Assembly (NCBI RefSeq): GCF_014206875.1
Contig: NZ_JACIJO010000003.1
Coordinates: 1,258,660-1,322,659, forward strand
DNA from: Algoriphagus iocasae
GTDB taxonomy: Bacteria > Bacteroidota > Bacteroidia > Cytophagales > Cyclobacteriaceae
Direction of reading: 5' to 3'
DNA length: 64,000 bases
This document shows positions 25,034 through 32,983 of this stretch, piece after piece. The notes below the pieces were generated by a model. The model was not told where the DNA came from. It searched no databases and worked only from the letters and a program-made list of their open reading frames with translations. Made by a program: the position numbers and the translations under genes. Each line of letters opens with the position of its first letter. Within the stretch, counting starts at the first letter, position 1.

Positions 25034-26116
25034 GTGAGTAAACTTAAATTGTATCAAAATGAGCGATTAGACTTCTTGAGAAAGCAGGAGGATCCTCTTG
25101 CCGATCAGGCAGTTGGTGAATTGATGCGCCAACCCGAGATCATTTCCCAAATCAATCAATGGACTGAAATACCGGACACACTTCCATCAAATTTTACTCC
25201 AAGCCTACAGGAATTTTTCCTTGAATACAAGCAAGAACTTACTGACCAAGAAAAGGAAATTCTAAAACAAGGTCAATCATTTTTCAACAAACAAGGGGAT
25301 ATCTATCTGGCAATGCTGGGGTTTTATTCCCTTCCATACTGTTATGCCTTTGCAAATGGGGCAGAAGTTTTGGTCAGATCCAATCGAATCGTCAACGAAT
25401 CAGGCAAAAGGTTAGGGGAGACGGCTAAGTTTCTCCTGGAGGTATTTAGGCCTGGTGCTTTCCTGAATTCTGGTGAAGCATTTTTCATATGTGCTAAAAT
25501 TCGTCTCATCCATGCCTTCAGCCGTTATTTTATCCATCATTATTCTAAAGATTGGAAGGAGGAGTTTGGTCAACCTATCAATCAGGAAGATCTATTAGGG
25601 ACGAATTTGGCTTTTAGTCTACTGGTGTTGAGAGGAATGAGAAAAATAGGAATTTCAATTTCCAAAAGAGAATCGGAACAGATTCTAGGATATTGGAAGA
25701 TTTTGGGAAAATTGATGGGAATCCAAACAGACTATTGGCCTGATAACAATAAAGAAGCATTTGAATTGGAAAAACTGATTCGTCTGAGGCATATGAGAAA
25801 CTCAAAAGCTGGGGAAATACTCATCCGTTCTTTGCTTTCCTATTATGAGCAAAATCAAAGAGAGGCATTTCTAAAAGGAAAGTCTGAATCCTTGGTTTCT
25901 TTTATGATTGGAAAAGAAGCTTCCTCAGCCTTGGGAATTCAAACCGAATCCATTTTCACTTCAGAAATAATAGGGGCTATTTTTCAATTTTTAGGTTGGA
26001 AAAATTATGCGGGAAAGAAATCCCATGCTAGATTTATTCAAGAATTCGAAGAGGGGTATTTTCAGCAGTTTGGAGAAAAGGTCCGAATTCAATTACCTGA
26101 ACGAAAGCGTTCATAA
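25034..26116 (+). CDS. DUF2236 (MpaB-like) oxygenase family protein
   Basis: A 360-residue all-helical protein starting at GTG, since there is a stop codon 7 bases upstream in frame. Segments such as LAMLGFYSLPYCYAFANGAEVL and the conserved Arg/His pattern around IRLIHAFSRYFIHHY match the DUF2236/MpaB group, which in its best-studied members holds heme and oxidises hydrophobic substrates (latex-clearing protein, mycophenolic-acid MpaB). Histidines at the expected positions could ligate heme, but this cannot be checked by eye. It stands alone between divergent and same-strand neighbours. Confidence 0.7.
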   Translation: MSKLKLYQNERLDFLRKQEDPLADQAVGELMRQPEIISQINQWTEIPDTLPSNFTPSLQEFFLEYKQELTDQEKEILKQGQSFFNKQGDIYLAMLGFYSLPYCYAFANGAEVLVRSNRIVNESGKRLGETAKFLLEVFRPGAFLNSGEAFFICAKIRLIHAFSRYFIHHYSKDWKEEFGQPINQEDLLGTNLAFSLLVLRGMRKIGISISKRESEQILGYWKILGKLMGIQTDYWPDNNKEAFELEKLIRLRHMRNSKAGEILIRSLLSYYEQNQREAFLKGKSESLVSFMIGKEASSALGIQTESIFTSEIIGAIFQFLGWKNYAGKKSHARFIQEFEEGYFQQFGEKVRIQLPERKRS

Positions 26117-26123
26117 GCGGACA

Positions 26124-26131
26124 TATTTTTG
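26124..26131 (+). promoter_or_regulatory. -7 promoter box (TATTTTTG)
   Basis: It is a match to the Bacteroidota consensus TAnnTTTG, about 90 bases before the DUF2752 gene. No clear -33 TTTG is visible upstream, so it is tentative. Confidence 0.35.
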
Positions 26132-26224
26132 TACGTTTACCAATCATAAATTTTTGGCAACCCTCGAAATTGGCCCAATTTGCCCATATTTAGGCAATGG
26201 CATCTTTTTCGTATTCATAGTGGC

Positions 26225-26530
26225 ATGAAGGAATTCACAAAACAGCTTCAGCATTTCCCTTTGGAACTGGTCTTTTGGATCGGGAGCTTGGTAGCAATTT
26301 TACTACTCGAGCCCCATGCAGCGACGCACTTTAGCCTTTGTCCTTTGGATCAACTAGGGTTTTCCTGGTGTCCGGGATGTGGCTTAGGCAGATCCATGAA
26401 TCTCCTGGCTAGAGGAGAATTTCAGGAATCCTGGTCTATGCACCCTTTGGCTATGCTGGCTTTCGTAGTGATTTTCTCTAGAATTTGGCAACTAATTAAA
26501 AACCTTAAAACAACACACAATTATGGCTAA
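26225..26530 (+). CDS. DUF2752 membrane protein
   Basis: A 101-residue protein with two hydrophobic helices separated by the diagnostic cysteine motif CPGCGLGRS, preceded by CPLDQLGFSW. DUF2752 proteins are small bacterial membrane proteins of unknown function. The ATG at 26225 fits the usual start; an in-frame ATG at 26180 would add 15 residues. The stop overlaps the start of the TM2-domain gene by 8 bases, a pairing seen widely in Bacteroidota, so the two are coexpressed. Confidence 0.8.
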   Translation: MKEFTKQLQHFPLELVFWIGSLVAILLLEPHAATHFSLCPLDQLGFSWCPGCGLGRSMNLLARGEFQESWSMHPLAMLAFVVIFSRIWQLIKNLKTTHNYG

Positions 26531-26900
26531 TGTATTGAGACATCTTCCTGAATTGGAAGGAATGGAACTGGGATATATCCAGGGATTGATGAAAAATATG
26601 GATGAAGATCAAGCTTCACTTTTTGCTCAAGTGTATCGCGCAAGAAGAAAAGACGCTCAAATGATCCTTATTCTAACTTTGCTTGGCTTCTTTGGCTTCG
26701 CAGGTTTACATCGATTCATCCTAGGACAGATCGGTCTGGGTATTCTCTATATTTTGACAGTAGGTCTATGTTTTATCGGTACTATCGTCGACTTAGTCAA
26801 CTATAAGAGTTTAGCTTATGAGTACAACATCAAAGTTGCTCATGAAACTATCAATATGCTTTCGAACTCATTCGACATGGGTCCTGATCATAAATCCTAA
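26523..26900 (+). CDS. TM2 domain-containing protein
   Basis: A 125-residue protein. A basic, helical N-terminal stretch (about residues 1-45) is followed by a TM2 domain. The first helix is LILTLLGFFGFAGLHRFILG, with the LHRFILG turn typical of TM2, and the second is ILYILTVGLCFIGTIVDLV, with the conserved Asp near its end. The function of the family in bacteria is not established. It overlaps the DUF2752 gene and is followed by a clear terminator. Confidence 0.85.
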   Translation: MANVLRHLPELEGMELGYIQGLMKNMDEDQASLFAQVYRARRKDAQMILILTLLGFFGFAGLHRFILGQIGLGILYILTVGLCFIGTIVDLVNYKSLAYEYNIKVAHETINMLSNSFDMGPDHKS

Positions 26901-26920
26901 TTTTACTTAACCGCTAACCA

Positions 26921-26949
26921 AGGCCTGAAGAAATTCAGGCCTTTTTTTT
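26921..26949 (+). terminator. Terminator after the TM2 gene
   Basis: A 9-bp stem (AGGCCTGAA and its complement) and a GAAA loop are followed by a run of eight T. Confidence 0.92.
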
Positions 26950-26959
26950 ATTTGAAAGC

Positions 26960-27469
26960 TTAAAATGCTGTCTGACCTCTAACGTTTCCTGGAGGATCAT
27001 AATTACAGACTAATATGTATTTTCCGTTTTCGTTGGCTTTCAATCCACAACCTACTTTTGTGGTATTTCTCCAAATAATCTGTGAATAGTGTCCGCATTT
27101 TTCAATGGCGAGACATGACTTAGCGGAAAAATCAAAATCCTCCTTTTCACTTCCCCAACCATCAGAAACTCTTACCTCTGGAAGATCTCCAGTTACAAAA
27201 CCTCCAGCAAGATTTTCACCTGATCCTGAATGCTCTAGATACCATTCTTCACCTTGATTCTTCAAAGCTAATTTTTCAGCCCATTTTTGAGCTTTTTCGG
27301 CTAATTCTTCCGACCATTCCAAAGCCGGAACTCCAACTTCCTGCCTTAATAAATTGTGGGCTTCCAAAATCTTGGCTGGGTTAAAAATAGTTGAGGAACT
27401 GGATTCCTGTGCCAAAAGAGGTAATTGTATCACACAAAGAGATACAAATACGAGGATCATTGTTTTCAT
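26960..27469 (-). CDS. Secreted CAP-domain (SCP/PR-1) protein
   Basis: A 169-residue protein with a signal peptide (MKTMILVFVSLCVIQLPLLAQ) and one CAP domain. The domain begins ILEAHNLLRQEVGVPALEW, and the family signatures GENLAGG, HYSQIIWRNTTKVGCG and YILVCNYDPPGN follow in order. Two histidines and acidic residues typical of the CAP cavity are present. Many bacterial homologues are secreted proteins of unknown action. The start is chosen at 27469 because it leads directly into the signal peptide, although an upstream ATG exists at 27511. Confidence 0.9.
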   Translation of the reverse strand: MKTMILVFVSLCVIQLPLLAQESSSSTIFNPAKILEAHNLLRQEVGVPALEWSEELAEKAQKWAEKLALKNQGEEWYLEHSGSGENLAGGFVTGDLPEVRVSDGWGSEKEDFDFSAKSCLAIEKCGHYSQIIWRNTTKVGCGLKANENGKYILVCNYDPPGNVRGQTAF

Positions 27470-27586
27470 GTATTTTTTGATTTTAAAAATTAACACAAGA
27501 CTTAAACACACTTTAATAAAAGTACATTTTTATACTGGAAATCAGTTATTTAAAAAATTAGTATGATGAGAGATATTTTTTTTCCT

Positions 27587-28300
27587 TTACCAATCCTCCG
27601 AATCTTCTTGTTCTGGATTTGAATGGCTGGACAATAAATCTCCAAACTCCACAATTGAGCCTTCTGAGAATAAAACATGGTATGCGTTCACCTTGCGATG
27701 AATCTCTTGAAGAGTCTCAAAGTCCGGATGTTGCACATGAAAAGGAATACTCATCAAATTTTCCTGTTTCTTATCAAAAGGTGGCGAAATAGACGCTCCG
27801 AAGAAAAAAGGCCACAGAGTTTTACTACAGGAAATCCCCCAATGATCAATGGGATAATTAGCTGCATACTGATTCAGTCTTTCATTGATCTCTTCAAAAA
27901 ATAATTCCGATTCTCCCAGTCTCACTCTGGAACCAGCCCGCGATTTTCCTTTCGTTTTTAAATATTTAATCTGGCTTTTCCCTTGTTTTTGCCTGACCAT
28001 ATAGGCTCTAAAAACTTTATGATCTATCAATTCACCATTATGGAAATACCCAGTATTTGCGATTCCAGCACGGATCATGACCATTGCCAAATGATAATCG
28101 TCCCTCTTTTGAATCATACCATCTGGTGTTAAGGCCACAGACCAAGGTAGAGAAATACGAATAAGCCATTCCTGATTTCTAGAAAATTCAAGTTGATGCG
28201 TATCGTCTAAATAGCTTTCAATCAAGCCCATGCCTATTACTTGGGTTCTCAGCTGAGAAAAAATTGAAGGGCTGATCTCTTGGTAAATTCCTGAAGCCAT
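27587..28300 (-). CDS. VLRF1/Vms1-type release factor homologue
   Basis: A 237-residue protein, taking the ATG at 28300 rather than the in-frame upstream ATG at 28366. The centre matches the VLRF1 domain of Vms1/ANKZF1: HKVFRAYMVRQKQGKSQ (residues 94-110), then RAGSRVRLGESELFFEEINE. The catalytic glutamine loop, GGSQ or GGAQ in yeast and animals, reads GKSQ here, with Gln110 in the expected place. Vms1 frees nascent chains from stalled large ribosomal subunits, so a ribosome-rescue or quality-control role is inferred. It is divergent from a helical-repeat gene, sharing a 48-base promoter gap. Confidence 0.75.
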   Translation of the reverse strand: MASGIYQEISPSIFSQLRTQVIGMGLIESYLDDTHQLEFSRNQEWLIRISLPWSVALTPDGMIQKRDDYHLAMVMIRAGIANTGYFHNGELIDHKVFRAYMVRQKQGKSQIKYLKTKGKSRAGSRVRLGESELFFEEINERLNQYAANYPIDHWGISCSKTLWPFFFGASISPPFDKKQENLMSIPFHVQHPDFETLQEIHRKVNAYHVLFSEGSIVEFGDLLSSHSNPEQEDSEDW

Positions 28301-28320
28301 GTTTGGGTGGACAAATCGTT

Positions 28321-28328
28321 TATCTTTG
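28321..28328 (+). promoter_or_regulatory. -7 promoter box (TATCTTTG) with upstream TTTG
   Basis: It is an exact match to the Bacteroidota TAnnTTTG box, 20 bases before the start codon at 28349. A TTTG at 28302-28305 could be the -33 element, but the spacing of 15 is shorter than the usual value. Confidence 0.5.
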
Positions 28329-28348
28329 TGCAAATAAACTGAAATTTT

Positions 28349-28876
28349 ATGCAGGAGGAAACCCAAAAGCTTTTTGACAAAATCTGTGATCCAAACGAAA
28401 AAGAGGCATTTTATTTTGCTGAAAAACTAGGAAAAATCAACACAGAAGAAGTTCGGGATAAACTGATCGAACTTGTAAAAGGAGATCAATGGGAAATAGC
28501 CTACCTAGCCTGCAAAGCCCTTTCTAAGACCAGTTTCAATGAAGAATCTCTAGATGCGATTTTTGATGCTATTCGAGATAAAAAGAACCAAAATCACCAA
28601 GGAGCTTTCGTGCAGATTCTAGAAGAATTCGATTTAAGCGAAAGATTGGTGGATATTTTTAGAGTTTATCTTTTCGGAAATTTCAAAGCAGAAACTCTGG
28701 CTAAAGAGTATCTGGATAGCGTAGAATTTGAAATTACACCTAGAACGATCCGTAAAGCTGAAAAACACTGGAACCATTATTTACATAATCCAGAAGATGA
28801 AGGAAGCTTGGCAATAAAAAAAGCTGAAATCGAACCTATGTTGCAGGAAATGAGGGAATTATTTTCTGAAAAATAG
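28349..28876 (+). CDS. Alpha-helical repeat protein of unknown function
   Basis: A 175-residue soluble protein. Residues 1-110 show helix pairs such as VRDKLIELVKGDQWEIAYLACKAL and ESLDAIFDAIRDKK that look like HEAT/PBS-type repeats, while the C-terminal part is acidic (HNPEDEGS). No signal peptide or enzymatic motif is seen. It begins 48 bases from the divergent VLRF1-like gene, and the -7 box lies in that gap. A partnership with the ribosome-rescue candidate is only a possibility suggested by position. Confidence 0.6.
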   Translation: MQEETQKLFDKICDPNEKEAFYFAEKLGKINTEEVRDKLIELVKGDQWEIAYLACKALSKTSFNEESLDAIFDAIRDKKNQNHQGAFVQILEEFDLSERLVDIFRVYLFGNFKAETLAKEYLDSVEFEITPRTIRKAEKHWNHYLHNPEDEGSLAIKKAEIEPMLQEMRELFSEK

Positions 28877-28910
28877 GCAACAAAAATCTGATTCTTGTGT
28901 TAATGTAAAC

Positions 28911-29531
28911 ATGAAAAGAGTAAATTTCATCGGCTTACATACTCAATTTTTTCAAGATTTTGGATTTGAATTGAATGGTAACTGCATGAATTTTCAAAAA
29001 TTCTTTGAACTTGGAAAACAAGTGGTTTTTATTCAGTTGAATGAAAACAATTCTGAATCAATTGTTGAATATAATTTAGGAGTAAGGATAGACAAGGTAG
29101 AGGAGCTGATTCATCAGTTTCTACCTACTCTCAGTGGTTATGCAGAAAAATCCATCACGCTAATTCAGACCTTGGATAAAATTGGCAAATACCTCCCAGA
29201 CAAATTTGTGGTGCAAAATGATTGGGAACTTTCCCAGATCATGATGTCAGCAGAGAAGTTTTTTGTTTTGGAAGGATTTCCTTGGCTGAATAAAATGAGT
29301 GATCCTATCAATCTGGAATTGGCATTTTTTGAAAGGAAAGCTAAATCTTTCAAAACCCACAACTTTGTTTATAATGCCTTTCGTGCCACTGCTTTGAGTA
29401 AATTGTATAACCCAAGCGATTATCCTTATATCAGAAATATCTTTTTGGAACATATTGAGGAGCAGCAAATGACTCCTTTCAACATAGCTTCCTACCTCAA
29501 ATTTCTAAACTATCTGGATAAGATAGATTAA
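28911..29531 (+). CDS. Hypothetical protein, unrecognised
   Basis: A 206-residue soluble protein with no signal peptide or recognisable motif. The N-terminal half has alternating strands (QVVFIQLNEN, SIVEYNLGVRI) suggesting an alpha/beta domain, and the C-terminal half is helical with aromatic residues. It follows the helical-repeat gene by 34 bases on the same strand and its stop overlaps the hrpB stop by 4 bases. I cannot assign a family. Confidence 0.55.
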   Translation: MKRVNFIGLHTQFFQDFGFELNGNCMNFQKFFELGKQVVFIQLNENNSESIVEYNLGVRIDKVEELIHQFLPTLSGYAEKSITLIQTLDKIGKYLPDKFVVQNDWELSQIMMSAEKFFVLEGFPWLNKMSDPINLELAFFERKAKSFKTHNFVYNAFRATALSKLYNPSDYPYIRNIFLEHIEEQQMTPFNIASYLKFLNYLDKID

Positions 29532-32017
29532 TTCCTTCTTTTCACACCCCTTACAGCTTCTGCAGAAACTGGATCGTCTGGCCATTCATGCTTTGGATAC
29601 CTTCTTTTCAATTCCTTCTTCACTTGAAAATATCCATTTGTCCAGAAGCTTTTGAGATCTTGAGTTAGCTGAACAGGTTTGAATCCTGGAGAAAGCATTT
29701 CTATAAGAACTGGGATTTTGCCGTCATTTACTTTGGGTGTTTCCAATAATCCGAAGAGTTCTTGAAGCCGAACCGAAAGGCGAGGAGTGTCCCCATTCTC
29801 CTGGTATTCTATCGAAATTTTACTTCCAGAAGGTACAGAAAGCGTTTTTGGAGCCAAACGATCCAATTCCTTTTGCATTTCATAATCCAAACTGGAAGTC
29901 AGTATTTCCTTAAGATTCAACTTTTTAAAATCCTCATTTTGCTTGATATTGGAAACATAGGGTTCCAGCCATAAATCTGCTGTATCACATAAATTCGCCA
30001 TGGTCCAAGTAGGCCAATTCTGCTCAGGGTTCCATTTTTTTAGCGATTGAACACGGTTCATCAATTGAATCACCTCGTCGTTCCAATCTAGAAGTAATTC
30101 TCCCTCTTCTTTTACAGCTTCAAGAATTGCCTGTTTGGCCAGACTGGAATCGAATTTAGCCAATGGTCTTTTTCCTAAAATAATAGCTCCGATTCGTACT
30201 TCAGTATGGGCTATCAAACCACCTTTTTTTCGATCCCATTCCATAACTTCCTTGGTCTTCAGCATAGGAGCTAAATCTTTCGGATTTAATGGAGCTGCCA
30301 ACCAAATCTTACCCATTCCTTCACGTGCATCGACATGAGCTACTGCTAGCCAAGATTCATGTGCCAAATCATCCCGATGACCAATCTGGGCAATTTTTCC
30401 ATTCGCTAATTGGAACTGGGCGTTATTTCCAGGTCTTGCAGCCGCGATTCTCTCAGGATAGGCATAAGCCAATAACAACCCAGTCATCCAAGGATCCACT
30501 GGTTTATTTTCTGCTGCAATCTTAAACATGGAACGATAGGAAGCCGCAAGTTTCTCTATTTTCTTGATTCTAGGGATAGTTACACCCCGATCTCTATATC
30601 TCCTCAAAGCCTCGATTCTCAAATTGAGATCTACACCTGCATCTGGCCCCAATGCATCTCTTTCGTCAAGAATTGCTGCGATATCGGTTCCTAAACCTAA
30701 TTTCCCATGTTTTTTGGCATATAAAAGTAAATGAGCAATTCTTGGATGAGTCGGCACCGCATGGATTTCGCGACCATGTGGAGTCATTTCTCCTTCTTCC
30801 AAAGCATCTATAGCCTCAAGGGTTTTCTCTGCCAAATGTAAGGTGCCGGCAGGAGGTGGTGTAAGCCAAGTCATCTCCCGGATATCTTCTTGACCCCAAG
30901 CTTTCATATCCAAAACCATAGGCGTCAAATCAGCCTCTAATAGCTCAGGAGTACGAAACTCAGCCAATTGATTTTCAACGGACTTCGTCCAAAGACGATA
31001 CGAATGACCAGCAGTCAAACGTCCAGCTCGACCAGATCTTTGGTCAGCCGAATCTTTACTGATTCTATGCAATACCAATCTGGAAAGCCCTGTTCGAGGA
31101 TCAAATTTCGAGGATTTCGCAAAACCAGAATCGACCACAACTTTGATTCCATCTATGGTCAGAGAGGTCTCTGCAATGTCTGTGGACAACACGATTTTCC
31201 GTTTTCCGGCAGGATCAGGCATAATTGCTCGGTTTTGTGCCCCAGGAGGTAACTGACCATAAAGTGGCAATACCAAGTCATTCGGTAAAGCTTTTCGAAG
31301 GACAGCTTCTGCTTTTTTAATATCACCCTGACCCGGCAAAAACACCAAAAAATCACCTTCATGCTTCTTTGTCAATGGAATAATTTGTCTCGCAGTATCC
31401 TCTCCAATGGCGTATTCATCTACTTCATTGAGATGAAAAACTTCCACAGGATATTGCCGCCCCATGCTTTGAATGACCTTTGCTCCGAGCAACTCGGAAA
31501 GGGTAGGAGTATCAATCGTAGCAGACATTAGAAGAATTCTTAAATCCGTTCTTAAGACCTCCTGAACTTCCCTACAAAGGGCCAATGCCACTTCGGAATG
31601 AAGATTACGCTCATGAAACTCATCAAAAATCACCAATCCTACATTTTCCAGAGCGTTATCAGAATGTAGCATTCGAGTAAGAATACCTTCCGTGATTACT
31701 TCCAATTGGGTGTTTTTGGAAACCACCGATTCAAACCGAATTCTATATCCTACCAAATCTCCCACTTTGGTATTGGACATGTCTGCCATCCGGGTTGCGA
31801 TGGATTTTGTCGCTAATCTACGTGGCTCCAGCATCAAGATTTTCTTTCCTTGAAGCCAAGGTTCATTTAACAAAGCAAGTGGAAGAAGAGTACTTTTTCC
31901 TGCACCTGGTGGGGCTTGAATGATTAAAGAATTGGACTCGGAAAGGTGTTTATTTACCTCAGAAATAATTTCTGCTACCGGTAAATCAAAACTGTTGTAA
32001 TCGAAATTTTGAAGCAT
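29528..32017 (-). CDS. hrpB: ATP-dependent RNA helicase HrpB
   Basis: An 829-residue DEAH-family helicase. It has the Walker A motif QAPPGAGKST near residue 33, EPRRLATKS, motif II FDEFHERNL (DEFH), SATIDT, and the C-terminal motif DQRSGRAGRL, followed by an HA2-like helical region and the HrpB-specific C-terminal domain with the HEWPDDP end. HrpB is widespread but its physiological role in bacteria is poorly defined. A Bacteroidota -7 box (TATTTTTG) lies only 8 bases upstream of the start, so the mRNA may have almost no leader. Confidence 0.9.
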   Translation of the reverse strand: MLQNFDYNSFDLPVAEIISEVNKHLSESNSLIIQAPPGAGKSTLLPLALLNEPWLQGKKILMLEPRRLATKSIATRMADMSNTKVGDLVGYRIRFESVVSKNTQLEVITEGILTRMLHSDNALENVGLVIFDEFHERNLHSEVALALCREVQEVLRTDLRILLMSATIDTPTLSELLGAKVIQSMGRQYPVEVFHLNEVDEYAIGEDTARQIIPLTKKHEGDFLVFLPGQGDIKKAEAVLRKALPNDLVLPLYGQLPPGAQNRAIMPDPAGKRKIVLSTDIAETSLTIDGIKVVVDSGFAKSSKFDPRTGLSRLVLHRISKDSADQRSGRAGRLTAGHSYRLWTKSVENQLAEFRTPELLEADLTPMVLDMKAWGQEDIREMTWLTPPPAGTLHLAEKTLEAIDALEEGEMTPHGREIHAVPTHPRIAHLLLYAKKHGKLGLGTDIAAILDERDALGPDAGVDLNLRIEALRRYRDRGVTIPRIKKIEKLAASYRSMFKIAAENKPVDPWMTGLLLAYAYPERIAAARPGNNAQFQLANGKIAQIGHRDDLAHESWLAVAHVDAREGMGKIWLAAPLNPKDLAPMLKTKEVMEWDRKKGGLIAHTEVRIGAIILGKRPLAKFDSSLAKQAILEAVKEEGELLLDWNDEVIQLMNRVQSLKKWNPEQNWPTWTMANLCDTADLWLEPYVSNIKQNEDFKKLNLKEILTSSLDYEMQKELDRLAPKTLSVPSGSKISIEYQENGDTPRLSVRLQELFGLLETPKVNDGKIPVLIEMLSPGFKPVQLTQDLKSFWTNGYFQVKKELKRRYPKHEWPDDPVSAEAVRGVKRRN

Positions 32018-32355
32018 GAGGCTGCAAAAATAGGAGTTTCTGAACTAGGGATGAGCTTTGTCCATTCTTTTCTAAATATGAATAAGAAAAAATGCAAAAA
32101 GGAAAATTTGATTCATAATTAAGTAAGCAATCAAAGAAGCAATGGTTCTGGCAATAGCGTAAAATTTTTATCAAAAGGTGTAAATACATCTTCAAATAAA
32201 AAATCGATGCTTATTCACGGAAATTCCCCATTCTAACCAATTACACTTGTACTCTAACGGTTACTTAAATACATTAGATCAGTTTGAAAATAGAATTCAG
32301 CCTACAGTAGAAACATGACTCTGCACATCGGAAACATTTTAGATAGAGAAGTTAC
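32018..32355. other. Intergenic region between hrpB and a secreted hypothetical gene
   Basis: This 338-base divergent spacer holds the hrpB -7 box at 32025-32032 near its left end. The rest is AT-rich with scattered T runs. I see no ORF of convincing length, RNA gene, terminator or repeat in it. Confidence 0.5.
32025..32032 (-). promoter_or_regulatory. -7 promoter box of hrpB
   Basis: On the minus strand it reads TATTTTTG, matching TAnnTTTG, and is followed by CAGCCTC and then ATG. A transcript starting about 7 bases downstream would be leaderless or nearly so. The DEAD-box gene at 38.2 kb has the same arrangement. Confidence 0.45.
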
Positions 32356-32895
32356 ATGGTAAAAAGTCTACTGTCCTTTCTATTGCTATTTACCATTTTT
32401 TCAAATTTCACTGGAACTTATATAGTTTTCAAGGTTCAGCAAGCACAGGTCAGAAGATCCATCAAAAGACAAATCAAATCAGGAATTCCAGAGGATGAGT
32501 TACATTATTTTGAATTAAGCCAAATTGAATTTGATCAACTTGATTGGGAAAGGCCTGATATAGAATTCCGGCATGAAAACGAAATGTTTGACATCGTCAG
32601 GAAGGAAATCGTTGGAGATTCTATTCATCTTCACTGTGTCAATGATAAAGAAGAAACTATCCTTTTTGCTCAGCTAGATACGTTGGTTCTTCTGGAAATA
32701 GAACATGAATCCAATCAACCCAATAGCCCCATCACCAAGGTTGTCAAGGCATTGAAATTGCTTTATTTCAATGATTATTTTGATTTTAAAATCAATCCAA
32801 AAACCCATCTAGATCCAGCTTTGGCTCTGCTAATGGCAACAAAATATCTACCCGTTTTTAAGGAGGTTTTAACTCCACCACCAAATTTTTCATAA
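32356..32895 (+). CDS. Hypothetical membrane-anchored or secreted protein
   Basis: A 179-residue protein with an N-terminal hydrophobic segment (LLSFLLLFTIFSNFTGTYIVF) followed by KVQQAQVRRSIKRQIKSG and a soluble domain rich in acidic and aromatic residues. I do not recognise the family. It sits 88 bases upstream of the second TonB receptor on the same strand, separated by a structured hairpin. The same transcript may therefore carry both, but its role in metal or heme uptake is only a guess. Confidence 0.55.
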   Translation: MVKSLLSFLLLFTIFSNFTGTYIVFKVQQAQVRRSIKRQIKSGIPEDELHYFELSQIEFDQLDWERPDIEFRHENEMFDIVRKEIVGDSIHLHCVNDKEETILFAQLDTLVLLEIEHESNQPNSPITKVVKALKLLYFNDYFDFKINPKTHLDPALALLMATKYLPVFKEVLTPPPNFS

Positions 32896-32911
32896 TCTCT
32901 CTTATTAATTA

Positions 32912-32962
32912 ATACCTCAAAAAATCCACCTTTTAAAAGGCTGGGAGAGGTATGTCTTTTTA
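32912..32962 (+). terminator. Nested hairpin ahead of the second TonB receptor
   Basis: ATACCTC (32912) pairs with GAGGTAT (32947-32953), enclosing the self-complementary CCTTTTAAAAGG (32929-32940). A short T run (GTCTTTTTAC) follows. It could be a weak terminator or an attenuator between the hypothetical gene and the receptor. Confidence 0.5.
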
Positions 32963-32983
32963 CAATATTTTATACAGCATATT

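Noticed and set aside
26007..26228. 73-residue frame between the DUF2236 and DUF2752 genes
   Set aside because: Most of it overlaps the end of the DUF2236 gene in another frame and it has no recognisable feature.
32896..32983. Cobalamin riboswitch ahead of the second TonB receptor
   Set aside because: The 88-base gap is too short and lacks the B12-box sequence and conserved stems; the receptor is also larger than BtuB.
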